A stretch of DNA of 64,000 bases, from NCBI RefSeq assembly GCF_027409185.1, contig NC_084469.1, positions 30,308,293-30,372,292 of the forward strand. The letters are read 5' to 3'. This document shows, piece by piece, positions 35,200-47,760 of the stretch. The notes under the pieces were generated by a model, which was not told the origin of the DNA, did not search any database, and saw only the letters and a program-made list of their open reading frames with translations. The stretch comes from Cynocephalus volans (taxonomy: Eukaryota > Chordata > Mammalia > Dermoptera > Cynocephalidae). Numbering within the stretch: position 1 is the first letter of the stretch; the number at the start of each line of letters is the position of its first letter. A program made the translations under genes and the position numbers.

Positions 35200-35335
35200 T
35201 TGCCAGTGTCCTTTTTCACTGCTTAGTGGACAAGGTCCAGCTGGAGTCCTGGGGTTTGGGCAGACACTGCCCAGTGTCCTGGCTTACCACATTTGAAGCA
35301 GTCACCTGGGGGTAGCAATGGGAGGCTTACCTGAG
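35200..35335 (-). pseudogene. Nucleocapsid zinc-knuckle remnant
   Basis: CFKCGKPGHW near 35300 is the CCHC zinc knuckle of gag nucleocapsid. The final cysteine position is replaced by other residues, and stops follow. Confidence 0.7.
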
Positions 35336-35539
35336 CCTTGCCTTGAGGTGTTCATGGTTTCTGATTTCCCCAGATAGCAGTAGCCAGTAAGTGGTATTTG
35401 ATTTGGTCATGGCTTAGTTTTGGGGTTTTAGATTCCTCCTCTCTGTTTTGGGGACAAGGTTGGTATGTTTTATTATAGCCTCCATGAAGCAAGACATAAA
35501 ACGTGCAAGATTTTCATTTGGTTCCTGAGTAATTCCTTT

Positions 35540-36075
35540 ATTTTGTTATAATTGACTGCTTTTAAAGAAGCCTTTTTCATCCCTTCTATGAGACATGTAA
35601 ACATGTGACCTCTCCCTCTACCTGGTGATTCAACTGATAGTTCCAATTTGGGGCAGTTTGTGCGATGGCCGTGGGACCCAGAGGATACTGAGTCAGGTCC
35701 TGAGTGTGCGTGGTGCCTGTATGGGCTTGGGCTGCAGTTCAGACTCGCTCCTTTTCCTACAGGCTTAAAGTGGAAGAGAGGATAACATAAATGTCATGCC
35801 AAGTGAGGTCACACGATTGAATGAGATATTGGAACTCTTTCTATATATTGAGAAGGATCTATAGTATATGATCCTATTCACTTCTCCATTTGAGCCATAT
35901 CATTGAAGGAAAAGGGAATGTGGATGCTAACAATGCCCTCAGCTCCTGCCACCTCCTGAAGGGGAAGAATAGGGCAAGGGAAGTGGCAGTTGTTTGGACG
36001 TTTTGGGGTTTTAGTTGAAAGGAAAGGTGGTGGTCCATGAGAGCGGGTTAAAGGAGGAGAAGGTTTTTTCATTAG
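35540..36075 (-). pseudogene. Gag capsid remnant
   Basis: A proline-rich lead is followed by LPLQEVAGAEGIVSIHIPFS near 35900-35950, the p12/capsid junction motif of class I gag. Capsid-like sequence continues with frameshifts to about 35540. The matrix is missing upstream; homology stops near 36084. Confidence 0.75.
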
Positions 36076-36320
36076 AATTTTGGAAATTTAGTCCAATGGT
36101 ATGAACTCAAAGTTGTCAGGAACCTGTATCTGTTAGTTAAGGACATAACACTTTAAAACTATAATTGAACCAAGATTATGACTGATAGCATTTATATGCA
36201 GACATAGATTTCTAAGAACCTTGCACAATTTTGGAACAGATATTAATAACATTTTAGTATAACCATCTTAGTATAACCACATATTATAACATATTAGCAT
36301 AATCAAACTTTATTTCTTGT

Positions 36321-36469
36321 TTTGACAATGCTTCCTATATAATCTAATTTATCAAATAAGCCAATTGGTTTTGGTGCAGCTCATATATGTGTGTGTGTGT
36401 GTGTATCAAAGATGTATCAAAACCAATTGGCTTATTTGATAAATTAGACTATATGGGAAGCATTGTCAA

Positions 36470-36470
<1 letters not shown>
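36321..36470. repeat. Long inverted repeat (53-bp arms)
   Basis: The left arm 36321-36373 and the right arm 36418-36470 are reverse complements at 51 of 53 positions by eye. The 44-bp loop holds a short (GT)n tract. Confidence 0.93.

Positions 36471-36545
<75 letters not shown>
36471..36545. repeat. (CA)n microsatellite
   Basis: About 36 ca units directly abut the right arm of the inverted repeat. Confidence 0.95.
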
Positions 36546-36730
36546 CCTTTGAGAAGCTCCAGGGCCCTTTGAACCTTTTAAATTTAGTTCGAGTCAAAAG
36601 TTTGAGTTTTCAGAATTTGGTTTCGGAAAGTTTGTCAAACAACAAAGGCATGAAACACTTAGTTAAATAAGATCACAAATCACTATAAAGTAAAACTAAC
36701 GTGACAAAGGATTTCAAAGGCAGTGACCAC

Positions 36731-36742
36731 AAGAAATTGTCT
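36731..36742. repeat. Target-site duplication of L1 C, left copy
   Basis: aagaaattgtct, exact match to 41883-41894. Confidence 0.9.
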
Positions 36743-36992
36743 CTTTTTTTAAAATTTAATTTAATTTTTTATAAAAATTTTATTTTGTCGATATACATTG
36801 TGGCTGATTATTGCTCCCCATCACCAAAACCTCCCTCCCTTCTCCCTCCCCCCTCCCCCCCAACAATGTCCTTTCTGTTTGCTTGTGGTATCAACTTCAA
36901 ATAATTGTGGTTGTTATATCTTCTTCCCTCCCCCGGTTTTTTTTTTTTTTGTGTGTGTGTGTGTGTGTGTGTGTGAATTTATATATTAATTT

Positions 36993-39590
36993 TTAGCTCC
37001 CACCAATAAGTGAGAACATGTGGTATTTCTCTTTCTGTGCCTGACTCATTTCACTTAATATAATTCTCTCAAGGTCCATCCATGTTGTTGCAAATGGCAG
37101 TATTTCATTCGTTTTTATAGCTGAGTAGTATTCCATTGTGTAGATGTACCACATTTTCCGTATCCACTCATCTGATGATGGGCATTTGGGCTGGTTCCAA
37201 TACTTGGCTACTGTAAAGAGTGCTGTGATAAACATTGGGGAACAGGTATACCTTCGACTTGATGATTTCCATTCCTCTGGGTATATTCCCAACAGTGGGA
37301 TAGCTGGGTCGTATGGTAGATCTATCTGCAATTGTTTGAGGAACCTCCATACCATTTTCCATAGAGGCTGCACCATTTTGCAGTCCCACCAACAATGTAT
37401 GAGAGTTCCTTTTTCTCCGCAGCCTCGCCAGCATTTATCGTTCAGAGTCTTTTGGAATTTAGCCATCCTAACTGGGGTTAGATGGTATCTCAATGTGGTT
37501 TTGATTTGCATTTCCCGGATGCTGAGTGATGTTGAGCATTTTTTCATATGTCTGTTGGCCATTTGTATATCTTCCTTAGAGAAATGCCTACTTAGCTCTT
37601 TTGCCCATTTTTTAATTGGGTTGCTTGTTTTCTTCTTGTAAAGTTGTTTGACTTCCTTGTATATTCTGGATATTAATCCTTTGTCAGATGTATATTTTGC
37701 AAATATTTTCTCCCACTCTGTTGGTTGTCTTTTAACTCTGTTAATTGTTTCTTTTGCTGTGCAGAAGCTTTTTAGTTTGATGTAATCCCATTTGTTTATT
37801 TTTCCTTTGGTTGCCCGTGCTTTTGGGGTCGTATTCATGAAGTCTGTGCCCAGTCCTATTTCCTGAAGTGTTTCTCCTATGTTTTCTTTAAGAAGTTTTA
37901 TTGTTTCAGGGAGTATATTTAAATCCTTAATCCATTTTGGGTTGATTTTAGTATACAGTGAGATGTATGGATCTAGTTTCATTCTCCTGCATATGGATAT
38001 CCAGTTATCCCAGCACCATTTGCTGAAGAGGCAGTCCCTTCCCCAGTGAATAGGCTTGGTGCCTTTGTCAAAGATCAGATGGCAGTAAGTGTGTGGGTTG
38101 ATTTCTGGATTCTCTATTCTATTCCATTGGTCAGTGTGTCTGTTTTTATGCCAGTACCATACTGTTTTGGTTATTATAGCTTTGTAGTATAGCTTAAAGT
38201 CAGGTAGTGTTATGCCTCCAGCTTTATTTTTTTTGCTCAGCATTGCTTTGGCTATGCGTGGTCTTTTATCGTTCCATATAAATGTCTGAATAGTTTTTTC
38301 CATTTCTGAGAAAAATGTCTTTGGAATTTTGGCATATAGTTGTTTATAGTAGTCTCGAATGATTCCTTGTATTTCAGATGAATCAGTTGTAATATCGCCT
38401 TTTTCATTTCTAATTTTTATTATTTGAGTCTTCTCTCTTCTTTTTTTTGTTAGCCATGCTAATGGTTTGTCAATTTTATTTATCTTTTCAAAAAACCAAC
38501 TTTTTGATTTGTTGATCTTTTGAATTGTTTTTTGGTTTTCAATTTCATTCAGTTCTGCTCTGATCTTAATGATTTCTTTCCATCTGCTAAATTTAGGTTT
38601 GGATTGTTCTTGTTTTTCTAGTTCTTTAAGGTGAAGTGTTAGGTATGTTCACTTGCCATCTTTCTATTCTTCTGAAGTGAGCGTTTAATGCAATAAATTT
38701 TCCCCTCAATACTGATTTTGCAGTATCCCACAGGTTTTGGTATGATGTATCATTGTTTTCATTAGTTTCAAAAATTTTTTGATTTCCTGCTTGATTTCTT
38801 CCTGGACCCATATGTCATTAAGTAGAATGCTGTTTAATTTCCATGTGTTTGTATAGTTTCCAGAGTTTCGTTTGTTATTGATTTCTAGTTTTAATCCATT
38901 GTGGTCTGAGAAGATACATGGGATAATTATAATTTTTTTGAATTTATTGAGACTTGATTTGTGACCTAATATGTGATCTATCCTGGAGAATGATCCATGT
39001 GCTGCTGAGAACAATGAATATTCTGAGGTTGTTGGGTGGAATGTTCTGTAGATATCTGCCAATTCTAATTGGTCTAGAGTCTTGTTTAGATCTTGTGTTT
39101 CTCTACTGATTCTTTGCCTAGATGATCTGCCTAATATTGACAGTGGGGTGTTCAGGTCCCCTGCTATTATGGTATTAGTGTCTATTATCTTCTTTAGGTC
39201 TAATAGACTTTGTTTTATAAATCTGGCTGCTCCAACATTGGGTGCATACATATTTATGATTGTTATGTCTTCTTGATGGATCAGTCCTTTTATCATTAAG
39301 TAGTGTCCCTCATTGTCTCTTTTTATGGTTTTTAGTTTAAAGTCTATTTTGTCAGATATAAGAATAGCTACTCCAGCTCGTTTTTCTTTTCTGTTTGCAT
39401 TGTAAATCTTTTTCCATCCTTTCACTCTTAGTCTGTGTGAATCTTTATGGGTGAGGTGGGTCTCTTGTAGGCAGCATATAGTTGGGTCCTGCTTTTTGAT
39501 CCAGTCAGCCAGTCTGTGTCTTTTAATTGAGGAATTTAAGCCTTTTACATTAAGAGTTGTTATTGAAAGGTGTTGATTTATTCCTAGCAT
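36993..39590 (-). pseudogene. L1 C ORF2, reverse-transcriptase core deleted
   Basis: The ATG is at 39588-39590 and the TAA at 36993-36995. The endonuclease frame is open for about 290 codons ([36 protein letters not shown]), longer and cleaner than in copy E. After frameshifts near 38700-38640, sequence joins at 38330/38331 from the start of the RT region straight to the post-RT segment, losing the finger and palm motifs including FADD. The C-terminal 436 codons (from 38303) are uninterrupted and include the cysteine-rich [18 protein letters not shown] motif. A nicking domain and a C-terminal domain survive without the polymerase. Confidence 0.9.
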
Positions 39591-39777
39591 TTTATTGGTT
39601 GTTTGGTTGTGTTAGGTGTCTTTTGTTCCTTGCTTTCTGATTTGCTGTTTGGTTTCTTTGTTTGTTGGTTCCTTAGGTTGTAGATAGTATTTTTGTTAGC
39701 TTGTTTTCTCTTCATGAATGCCATTTTTATTATACTAGCGGGTTTAGATTTTTCTTGGGTTTTTATGGCAGTGGTAG

Positions 39778-40758
39778 TTATTTTTCAGGAACCAAACCCA
39801 GTACTCCCTTGAGGATTTCTTGTAAGGGTGGTCGTGTGGTAGTGAACTCCCGCAGTTTTTGTTTGTCTGAGAAATATACTATTTGCCCCTCATTTCGGAA
39901 GGATAGCCTTGCAGGGTAGAGTATTCTTGGCTGGCAATCTTTGTCTTTTAGTATTTTGAAAATATCATCCCATTCCTTTCTAGCTTTTAGGGTTTGTGAT
40001 GAAAAGTCTGATGTTAACCTGATTGGGGCTCCCTTATAGGTGATTTGACGCTTCTCTCTTGCAGCTGTTAAGATTCTCTCTTTGTCTCTGACTTTTGCCA
40101 ATTTGACTATGACATGTCTTGGAGAAGGTCTTTTTGGGTTGAATACATTTGGAGATCGTTGAGCTTCCTAGATCTGAAGATCTGTGATTTTTCCTATACC
40201 TGGGAAGTTTTCCGCCACTATTTTGTTGAATATGTTTTCAATAGAATCTCCATTTTCCTCCCCTTCTGGAATACCCATGACTCAGACATTTGATTGCTTA
40301 AGGTTGTCTGATATCTCTCTCAGATTTTCTTCAATGTCCTAGATTCTTTTTTCTTTCTTTTTGTCTGCTTGTGTTATTTCAAACAGCCCATCTTCAAGTT
40401 CAGAGGTTCTCTCTTCAACTTCGACAAGCCTGCTGGTTAAACTCTCTGTTGTCTTTTTTATTTCGCTGAATAACTTCTTCAGTTCAGCAAGTTCTGCTAC
40501 ATTTTGTTTCAGGACATTGATTTCCTTGTACATTTCCTCTTTCAGATCCTGTATACTTTTCCTCATTTCATCATGATGTCTAGCTGAGTTTTCTTGTATC
40601 TCATTCAGTTTCCTTAGAATTATCACTCGAAATTCCTTGTCAGTCATTTCAAGGGCTTCTTGTTCTATAGGATCTAGAGTTTGAGATTTATTAACTTTTG
40701 GTGGTGTACTTTCTTGATTTTTTGTATTTCTGGTATCTTTTTTTTGGTGTTTATTCAT
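39778..40758 (-). pseudogene. L1 C ORF1, broken
   Basis: The ATG is at 40756-40758 and the TAA at 39778-39780. The coiled-coil half is intact to about 40339, where a TAG interrupts. A TGA sits at the same codon as in copy B (just before VMGIPEGEE, about 40282). A further stop lies around 40170 in the QIQEAQRSP region ('cctagatctg'). The RRM/C-terminal half from 40101 is open and ends GLVPEK, as in B. Confidence 0.88.
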
Positions 40759-41882
40759 TGTGGCAGGGGGTTTCACAGTCCACCAGTTTGAGACTAATGA
40801 CTAACTAGGATGTTGCTGTGGTTGCCAATTTGGTATGGCTACCTCCGTGACTGCTCAGTTGGCCTCTAGTGCCTTGTGTGTGTGGTTGCCTCGGGTCTTG
40901 GGCTTCTCCAGGGAGCCACCTTTCTGGTCAGCTTGGACTCTGCTGGGCTGGTGGATCATGTACCACAGGGTGTGTGATCTCTGTTGAGCTTTCACTTCCT
41001 GTGCAGGACTTCTCCCCGTTCCGTGTGCTCTGGCCCAGGCTGTTAGATCGTGCAGTGGCGACCCCACCGGGTATGTGGTTTCTGTCGAGTCTCTGCCTCC
41101 CTGGCCGCAAGTCTCCCCACTCTGTGCGCACTGTGCTGGGCTGGGGCGTGTCTTCTGCACCCCTCATCTATCAGCTGGGCCTTCAAGACCCTGCTCGGCA
41201 CCGCCTCGCCCAGGAAGTCTACCAGGTTTCTGCTAGGCGCAGACGACCAGTCGCTCTGGATGCCTTTGTAGCACTATGTAGATCTTTCTCGGGTCTTGTT
41301 CACCTTTGTATCCCCGCGGTATAAACCGAGTCTAGCGCCCGCCTGCAGCCTGCTCTCCGGCAGGTTCAAGTGGACCTGGGAACTCTCCTACCACACTATT
41401 CCCAACCAGAAATTCGTTAGGCTTTTTTACAAACTGGTGGCCGCAGAGATGTTATCTGCCTCCTAGTAACAGGAAGTTTACCGGGGGCGGAGTCCAGGGT
41501 GTGGTGGAGTGACAGTCGGCCCGCCCTTACTTCCTTGCCCTCCCGACACTGGCCGGGGACACCCTCCCGACACTGGCCGGGGATGCCCCCCGCCACCAGC
41601 CCCGCTAGAGAACCGCAGAGGGAGTGGGAGGGGAGGCCGGCCGGCAGGCTCCAGAAAGCCCCACGCCGGCACAAGCAAGTGGGAAGGCTCAGTGACAGCT
41701 GAGCCGGGCAGAGCTGCCCGCACCTGGGAAAATGGAGGCAGCACCGGGGCGGTGAGTGGCCTGATGGTGCAGGCGGGAGCTGGGTGGGCATCCGCCCCCC
41801 GAACAGAGCTGGGCCAAGGGTCACTCACAGGGTTGTGCCAGGTCGGGTGCTCGCTCTCTGTCTCTGGTTTGTCACCTTCCCT
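40759..41882 (-). promoter_or_regulatory. L1 C 5' UTR / internal promoter
   Basis: A CpG-rich segment homologous to that of B, with one copy of the 101-bp unit instead of two. It has its own 24-bp tandem duplication at 41538-41585. Confidence 0.75.
41538..41585. repeat. 24-bp tandem duplication in the L1 C 5' UTR
   Basis: ccctcccgacactggccgg is repeated at a 24-bp interval. Copies B and E have one unit. Confidence 0.85.
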
Positions 41883-41894
41883 AAGAAATTGTCT
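41883..41894. repeat. Target-site duplication of L1 C, right copy
   Basis: Exact match to 36731-36742. Confidence 0.9.
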
Positions 41895-44191
41895 TGATAA
41901 AACATGGAATCAGTTTCCTAGGCTGGTTACCTGAAAGGTTTTTAAAAATCTCTTGCAATTTTCTGTTAAGAGAAGTTAAGTGCTTTCAGGAAATCTGGTT
42001 GTTCCAATGTAGGAGAGCAAACTCTACCCTTGCATCAGAGTACATAATTTGCTTTTAATTTTAGCCAATTTTCTAATTCCTTTCATAAGTTTACCCTTTT
42101 CTAACCATTATGATGACTTACTCAGACTTTGTGTTTTGTCCTATACTTCCTACTTCCTAAATAGCCAGACATTTTACTCTAGGACAAAAATATGCACTGT
42201 ACCAGATGCTTTCTCACATCAAAATTATTCTTTTTTTCTTTCTGAAACTTCCTAACCATAATTACATTTTCATATCCATAGCTTTCTCCATATCACCTCT
42301 TCTCCTACATACTTCTTTCTTCTCTATCAATGTTAAATTGGCCTCATTTGCCTAAAAATTGTATACAGAATGATCTTTCTGTTTTTGGCTGGTTCCCAAC
42401 TTAAAAGCCTTTAGCAAAGACAAATGTAATCCTGTGTCATTAGTAAACCCAGGCAAAGATGTATGCTGATAATTTAAAAAAACATATTTTATACATTCAG
42501 GAACCTTAGGATATAGTAAAAGGGGGTCCATTTGTCAGAATAGATTATACAAGGCCCAGTTTGAGCCTCAGCCATTTTTACCAAATAGGTATTTATGGTT
42601 TCCCAGCCCCAAACTTGGTGTATTTAGTAGTTCTCAAAGGTCTCTAGCAAAGGTTTAAGTTATGAGGCAGCAATCTTGAGTCTCCATGAATTATGGAAAA
42701 TATTTCCTATTTATTGTTTACTTTTTGTAATTTGCTCAAAAGGTAAACATAAATCTTTTACTATCTGTTATTAATATTACATGAAAAATTTAAGAAGGAA
42801 ACCAAATTTTACTTTCTGTACCAGTGTACTGTTAATATTACAGTTAATTTTAATAAAAACTTATAAACTAATCTAAGCTCAGTTAGTTTTGACCACACAA
42901 AATTATAAACATTTTACAAGCCTCATAAACCCTTTACTTTTAAACCACACAAAAATTTTTAACAAATACCATATTACATTTTTATGTTTTTTATAACCTT
43001 TACCAAAAATATATTTTACTGTTCTTAAATATTCTGTAAAAAAAAGGTTGTACTTAGCAGTTTGAACTATGTGTGTTAACTATTAACTATAATTGACTCT
43101 TATTAGCCCCAATTTCAAGTGACAAACCTAGAAAGCAAGCAATTTTGAATTGTTTTATATTAATATTTGTAGAAAAAACATTTCTAATTTCTGAAGCGAC
43201 CTGTTTTTAATTTTAACAGATCCAAATATATTCAGTTGTCTTTGCATAAAAACAAAACATCAAAGTATATAAACATAAACTTGTACAATAACTAACATTT
43301 CAGTATTTTACCAATATAACATGACTTTAAGATTTCAAATTACTGAGAAGAATTTTTGAAATTACGATCTCATTTATAGGCATTTAACCCATTCACATTT
43401 GTTTAATTTACTCATATCAAGCTACACACTTATCAACCCTTATCAACAAATATTAATTAGGGCCTTTGAGATATCAGATGTAGGTCCCCTTTTGCTAGCC
43501 ATCCTGGGTCCCACGTGGCACTCAGGACCATGTAGAATCCAAAGAGGCCATGGGGACTCCAAGGCAGAGGGCAGCATTCACAAAGATAATGCCTAAAGGA
43601 TATTGTCTCTCAACATATGGCTGGGAAGCAGAGGTGAGATGTATTGGGTTTTGTCCTGCAGCTGGTGGCCCCATGTGCTGTGGACACATTATGTCCTTTG
43701 ACCTCACCATGCCCACCTGTTTATTCAGAGGTTTAACACCAAAGACAAGCTAACAAGACACATGCCGAGCTTTGGGGGAAGCCCAACAGCCAGTTCTCTT
43801 ACAGCTTTTAGTCCTTAAACAAATTAAGTAAGTATCAAACATTCCACAAAATGTGATGATGAAAAGACAAATCTAGGCAAAAAGGTTTAAATCAAATTCT
43901 GAAAACACATCTACTTTATCTATAATTTAAAAAAAGCTAAAGTCAGATAAACTTGAGAAGTATTTACGATTATTCATTCAATGAGGATGCATTATTTATA
44001 AGCCAATTTGGTACCATGAAGACAATACAAACACATATAGACATGAACATGTAGACATAACATACAGCTTACATACATCTATATATATATAAAGACATAA
44101 ACAATAAACAAGGATCTTATAGGTTTTCTTTAAAATCTTAATAAGGAGACAGATAAAATAGAAAACACAAGTTTAGTGAAAGGACATGAGG
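41895..44191. other. AT-rich region, no gene seen
   Basis: Very AT-rich sequence without a coding frame. A short less AT-rich island at about 43490-43790 has open frames on both strands of 64-67 codons but no recognisable product. It could be part of an old LTR element. Confidence 0.45.
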
Positions 44192-44531
44192 CCTAATAAT
44201 AAAATATTTGGAACTGGGCAACTTTTAAGAAAATCACATTTGTTACTTACACTTTCAGAGGCTTGGAAGTCCACAGTGCAGGGAGCACATCTGGTGAAGG
44301 TCTTGGTGGTGGTGACAGTGACCCAGTGGTCTCACATTGCAAAAAATGGTGGAGCAGAGACTAACTTCCTCATTCACTCTCCTTTTAAAGCCCTCAGAAC
44401 CACACCCATGGCCACCATTAAAATATCAACTTAATTACCTTGTCCAGGCCACACCTTTCAATTACCATAAAAACATTTCCCACCCTCAACAGTTACAATG
44501 GGGATTAAGTTTCGGATGGACATTCAAACCA
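44192..44531 (-). repeat. 3' LTR of the MaLR element
   Basis: It pairs with the split right LTR. It ends 'cattcaaacca' at 44531 (TGGTTTGAATG on the sense strand). The left edge is degraded. Confidence 0.8.
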
Positions 44532-44632
44532 AGTAATTCCACCCCTGGACCCCCAAAACTCATATCTTTTTCTCATACAAACATTCATTTCATCCCAAAA
44601 GGTGTAACTTGTTTCAACTCAAAAGTCCAAAG
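44532..44632 (-). mobile_element. MaLR internal sequence, 3' part
   Basis: A short internal segment between the 3' LTR and the L1 D insertion; it ends with the left TSD copy aaaagtccaaag (44621-44632). Confidence 0.6.
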
Positions 44633-47600
44633 GTCCTATACAAACACATGGAAATTAAACAGCATTCTACTTAATGACATATGGGTCCAAGAAGAAATCA
44701 AGCAGAAAATCAAAAAATTTATTGAAACTAATGAAAATAATGATACATCATACCAAAACTTGTGGGATACTGCAAAAGCAGTATTAAGTGGGAAATTTAT
44801 TGCATTAAATGCTCACCTCAGAAGAATGGAAAGATGGCAAGTGAACAAATTAACACTTCACCTTAAAGAACTAGAAAAACAAGAACAATCCAAACCTAAA
44901 GTTAGCAGACAGAAAGAAATCATTAAGATCAGAGCAGAACTGAATGAAATTGAAACCCAAAAAGCAATACAAAAGATCAATGAATCAAAAAGTTGGTTTT
45001 TTGAAAAGATAAATAAACTTGACAAACAATTAGCATGGCTAACAAAAAAAAAAGAAGACAGAAGATTCAAGTAACAAAAATTAGAACTGATTCATCTGAA
45101 ATACAAGGAATATTTCGAGACTACTATAAACAACTATATGCTGACAAATTTGAAAATCTGGAGGAAATGCATAAATTTCTGGACACACACAAGCTCCCAA
45201 AACTGAGCCATGAAGACGTAGAAAATCTGAACAGACCAATAAAAATAAAGGAGATTGAAGCTGTTATCAGAAGGCTCCCAACAAAGAAAAGCCCAGGACC
45301 AGATGGATTCACAGCAGAATTTTACCAAACATTCAAAGAAGAATTGACACCGATTCTTTACAAACTATTCCAAAAGATTGAAACGGACGCAAATCTCCCA
45401 AACTCATTCTATGAAGCAAACATCATCCTGATACCAAAACCAGGTAAAGATATAACCAATAAAGAAAACCACAGGCCAATATCCCTGATGAATATAGATG
45501 CAAAAATCCTCACTAAAATACTAGCAAACAGAATACAGCAACACATACGTAAAATTATTCACCACGATCAAGCGGGATTCATCCCAGGGATGCAAGGTTG
45601 GTTCAACATACGCAAATCAATAAATGTGATACACCATATTAATAAACTCAAACACAAGGACCATATGATCATCTCTATAGATGCTGAAAAAGCATTAGAT
45701 AAAATTCAACACTCATTCATGACAAAGGCCCTCTATAAGTTAGGTATAGATGGAAAGTATCTCAACATAATTAAAGCCATATATGGTAAACCCACTGCCA
45801 ATATCATCCTGAATGGGGAAAAGCTGAAAGCTTTTCCTTTAAGAACAGGAACTAGACAAGGATGCCCACTCTCACCACTCTTATTCAACAAAGTGTTGGA
45901 AGTACTAGCCAGAGCAATCAAAGAGAAGGAAAGAAAGGGCATCCAGATTAGAAAAGATGAAGTCAAACTGTCCCTGTTTGCAGATGACATGATCCTATAT
46001 ATCAAACAGCCTAAAGCCTCTACAAAAAACTGTTGGAATTGATAAATGATTTCAGCACAGTAGCAGGATACAAAATCAACACACAATAATCAGTAGCATT
46101 TCTTTTCTCCAATAGTGAACATGCAGAACGAGAAATCAAGAAAGCCTGCCCATTTACAATAGCCACCAAAAAAATAAAATACTTAGGAATTGAGTTAACC
46201 AAGGATGTGAAAAATCTCTATAATGAGAACTACAAACCACTGCTGAGAGAAATTAGAGAGGATGCAAGAAGATGGAAAGATATCCTATGCTCTTGGATTG
46301 GAAGAATCAACATAGTGAAAATGTCCATACTACCCAAAGTGATATACAAATTCAATACAATCCCCATCAAAATTCCAGAGACATTTTTCTCAGAAATGGA
46401 AAGAACTATCCAGACATTTATATGGAATAATAAAAGACCACACATAGCCAAAGCAATGCTGAACAAAAAAAAAAATAAAGCTGGAGGCATAACACTACCT
46501 GACTTTAAGCTATACTACAAAGCTATAATAACCAAAACAGTATGGTACTGGCATAAAAACAGACACACTGATCAATGGAATAGAATAGAGAATCCAGAAA
46601 TCAACCCACACACTTCCTGCCATCTGATCTTTGACAAAGGCACCAAGCCTATACACTGGGGAAGAGACTGCCTCTTTAGCAAATGGTGCTGGGATAACTG
46701 GATATCCATATGCAGGAGAAAAAATGTAGACCCATACCTCTCACCATATACTTAAATCAACTCAAAATGGATTAAGGATTTAAATATACACCCTGAAACA
46801 ATAAAACCTCTTAAAGAAAACATATGAGAAACACTTCAGGAAATAGGACTGGACACAGACTTCATGAATATGACCCCAAAAGCACGGGCAACCAAAGGAA
46901 AACAAACAAATGGGATTATTTCAAACTAAAGAGCTTCTGCACAGCAAAAGAAACAATTAACAGAGTTAAAAGACAACCAACAGAGTGGGAGAAAATATTT
47001 GCAAAATATACATCTGACAAAGGATTAATATCCAGAATATACAAGGAAGTCAAACAACTTTACAAGAAGAAAACAAGCAACCCAATTAAAAAATGGGCAA
47101 AAGAGCTAAGTAGGTATTTCTCTAAGAAAGATATACAAATGGCCAACAGACATATGAAAAAATGCTCAACATCACTGAGCATCTGTGAAATGCAAATCAA
47201 TACTACACTGAGATACAATCTAACCCCAGATAGGATGGCTAAAATCCAAAAGACTCTGAACGATAAATGCTGGCGAGGTTGCGGAGAAAAAGGAACTCTC
47301 ATACATTGTTGGTGGGACTGCAAAATGGTGCAGCCTCTATGGAAAATGGTATGAAGTTTCCTCAAACAATTGCAGATAGATCTACCATATGACCCAGCTA
47401 TCCCGCTGCTGGGAATATACCCAGAGGAATGGAAATCATCAAGTCAAGTCGAATGGAATCATCAATATACCTCTTCCCCAAAGTTCATCGCAGAACTCTT
47501 TACAATAGCCAAGAGTTGGAACCAGCCCAAATGTCCATCATCGGATGAGTGGATTCGGAAAATGTGGTACATCTACACAATGGAATACTACTCAGCTATA

Positions 47601-47723
47601 AAAACGAATGAAATACTGCCATTTGCAACAACATGGATGGATCTTGAGAGAATTATATTAAGTGAAACAAGTCAGGCACAGAAAGAGAAATACCACATGT
47701 TCTCACTTATTGGTGGGAGCTAA
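44633..47723 (+). pseudogene. L1 D ORF2 C-terminal two-thirds, broken
   Basis: The frame covers the Z domain, RT and C-terminus, ending TAA at 47721-47723. The RT region is open from 45035 to 46042 and retains [26 protein letters not shown] and the catalytic FADDMILY motif near 45975. Breaks occur at about 45060 (A-run frameshift), 46040, 46090 (stop in 'cacacaataatc'), 46755, 46825 and 47352. A short local duplication around 47440-47470 ('tcaagtcaagtcgaatgg') is unique to this copy. The endonuclease is missing, so it could not act alone even if intact. Confidence 0.88.
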
Positions 47724-47743
47724 AAATAAATAAATAAATTCAC

Positions 47744-47760
47744 ACACACACACACACACA
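47744..47760. repeat. (CA)n in the L1 D 3' UTR
   Basis: A short ca run directly after the ORF2 stop, followed by the G-rich ccggggggtggggtgggg. Confidence 0.9.

Larger units (their letters stand above)
32855..36084 (-). mobile_element. Second endogenous retrovirus, class I, internally deleted, one LTR
   Basis: On the minus strand the order is gag capsid, nucleocapsid zinc knuckle, protease, a short RT start, integrase C-terminus, env transmembrane anchor, polypurine tract and 3' LTR. It is only about 3.2 kb because most of RT, RNase H, the integrase core and the env surface region are gone. The 5' LTR and matrix are missing at the right side near 36084. Gamma-type motifs in every retained part make it a class I element distinct from the one at 25960. 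A SINE has inserted at 33788-33884. No frame is intact. Confidence 0.85.
36743..41882 (-). mobile_element. L1 copy C, both ends intact, RT core deleted
   Basis: A 5.14-kb L1 in minus orientation lies between exact 12-bp TSDs. It belongs to the same family as B, with the same 5' UTR, ORF1, ORF2 and CA-containing 3' UTR. It is about 1.4 kb shorter than B, mainly because ORF2 lacks about 1.2 kb at 38330/38331. It cannot encode reverse transcriptase. Confidence 0.93.

Noticed and set aside
36387-36572. Threonine/histidine-repeat frame
   Set aside because: Translation of the CA microsatellite.
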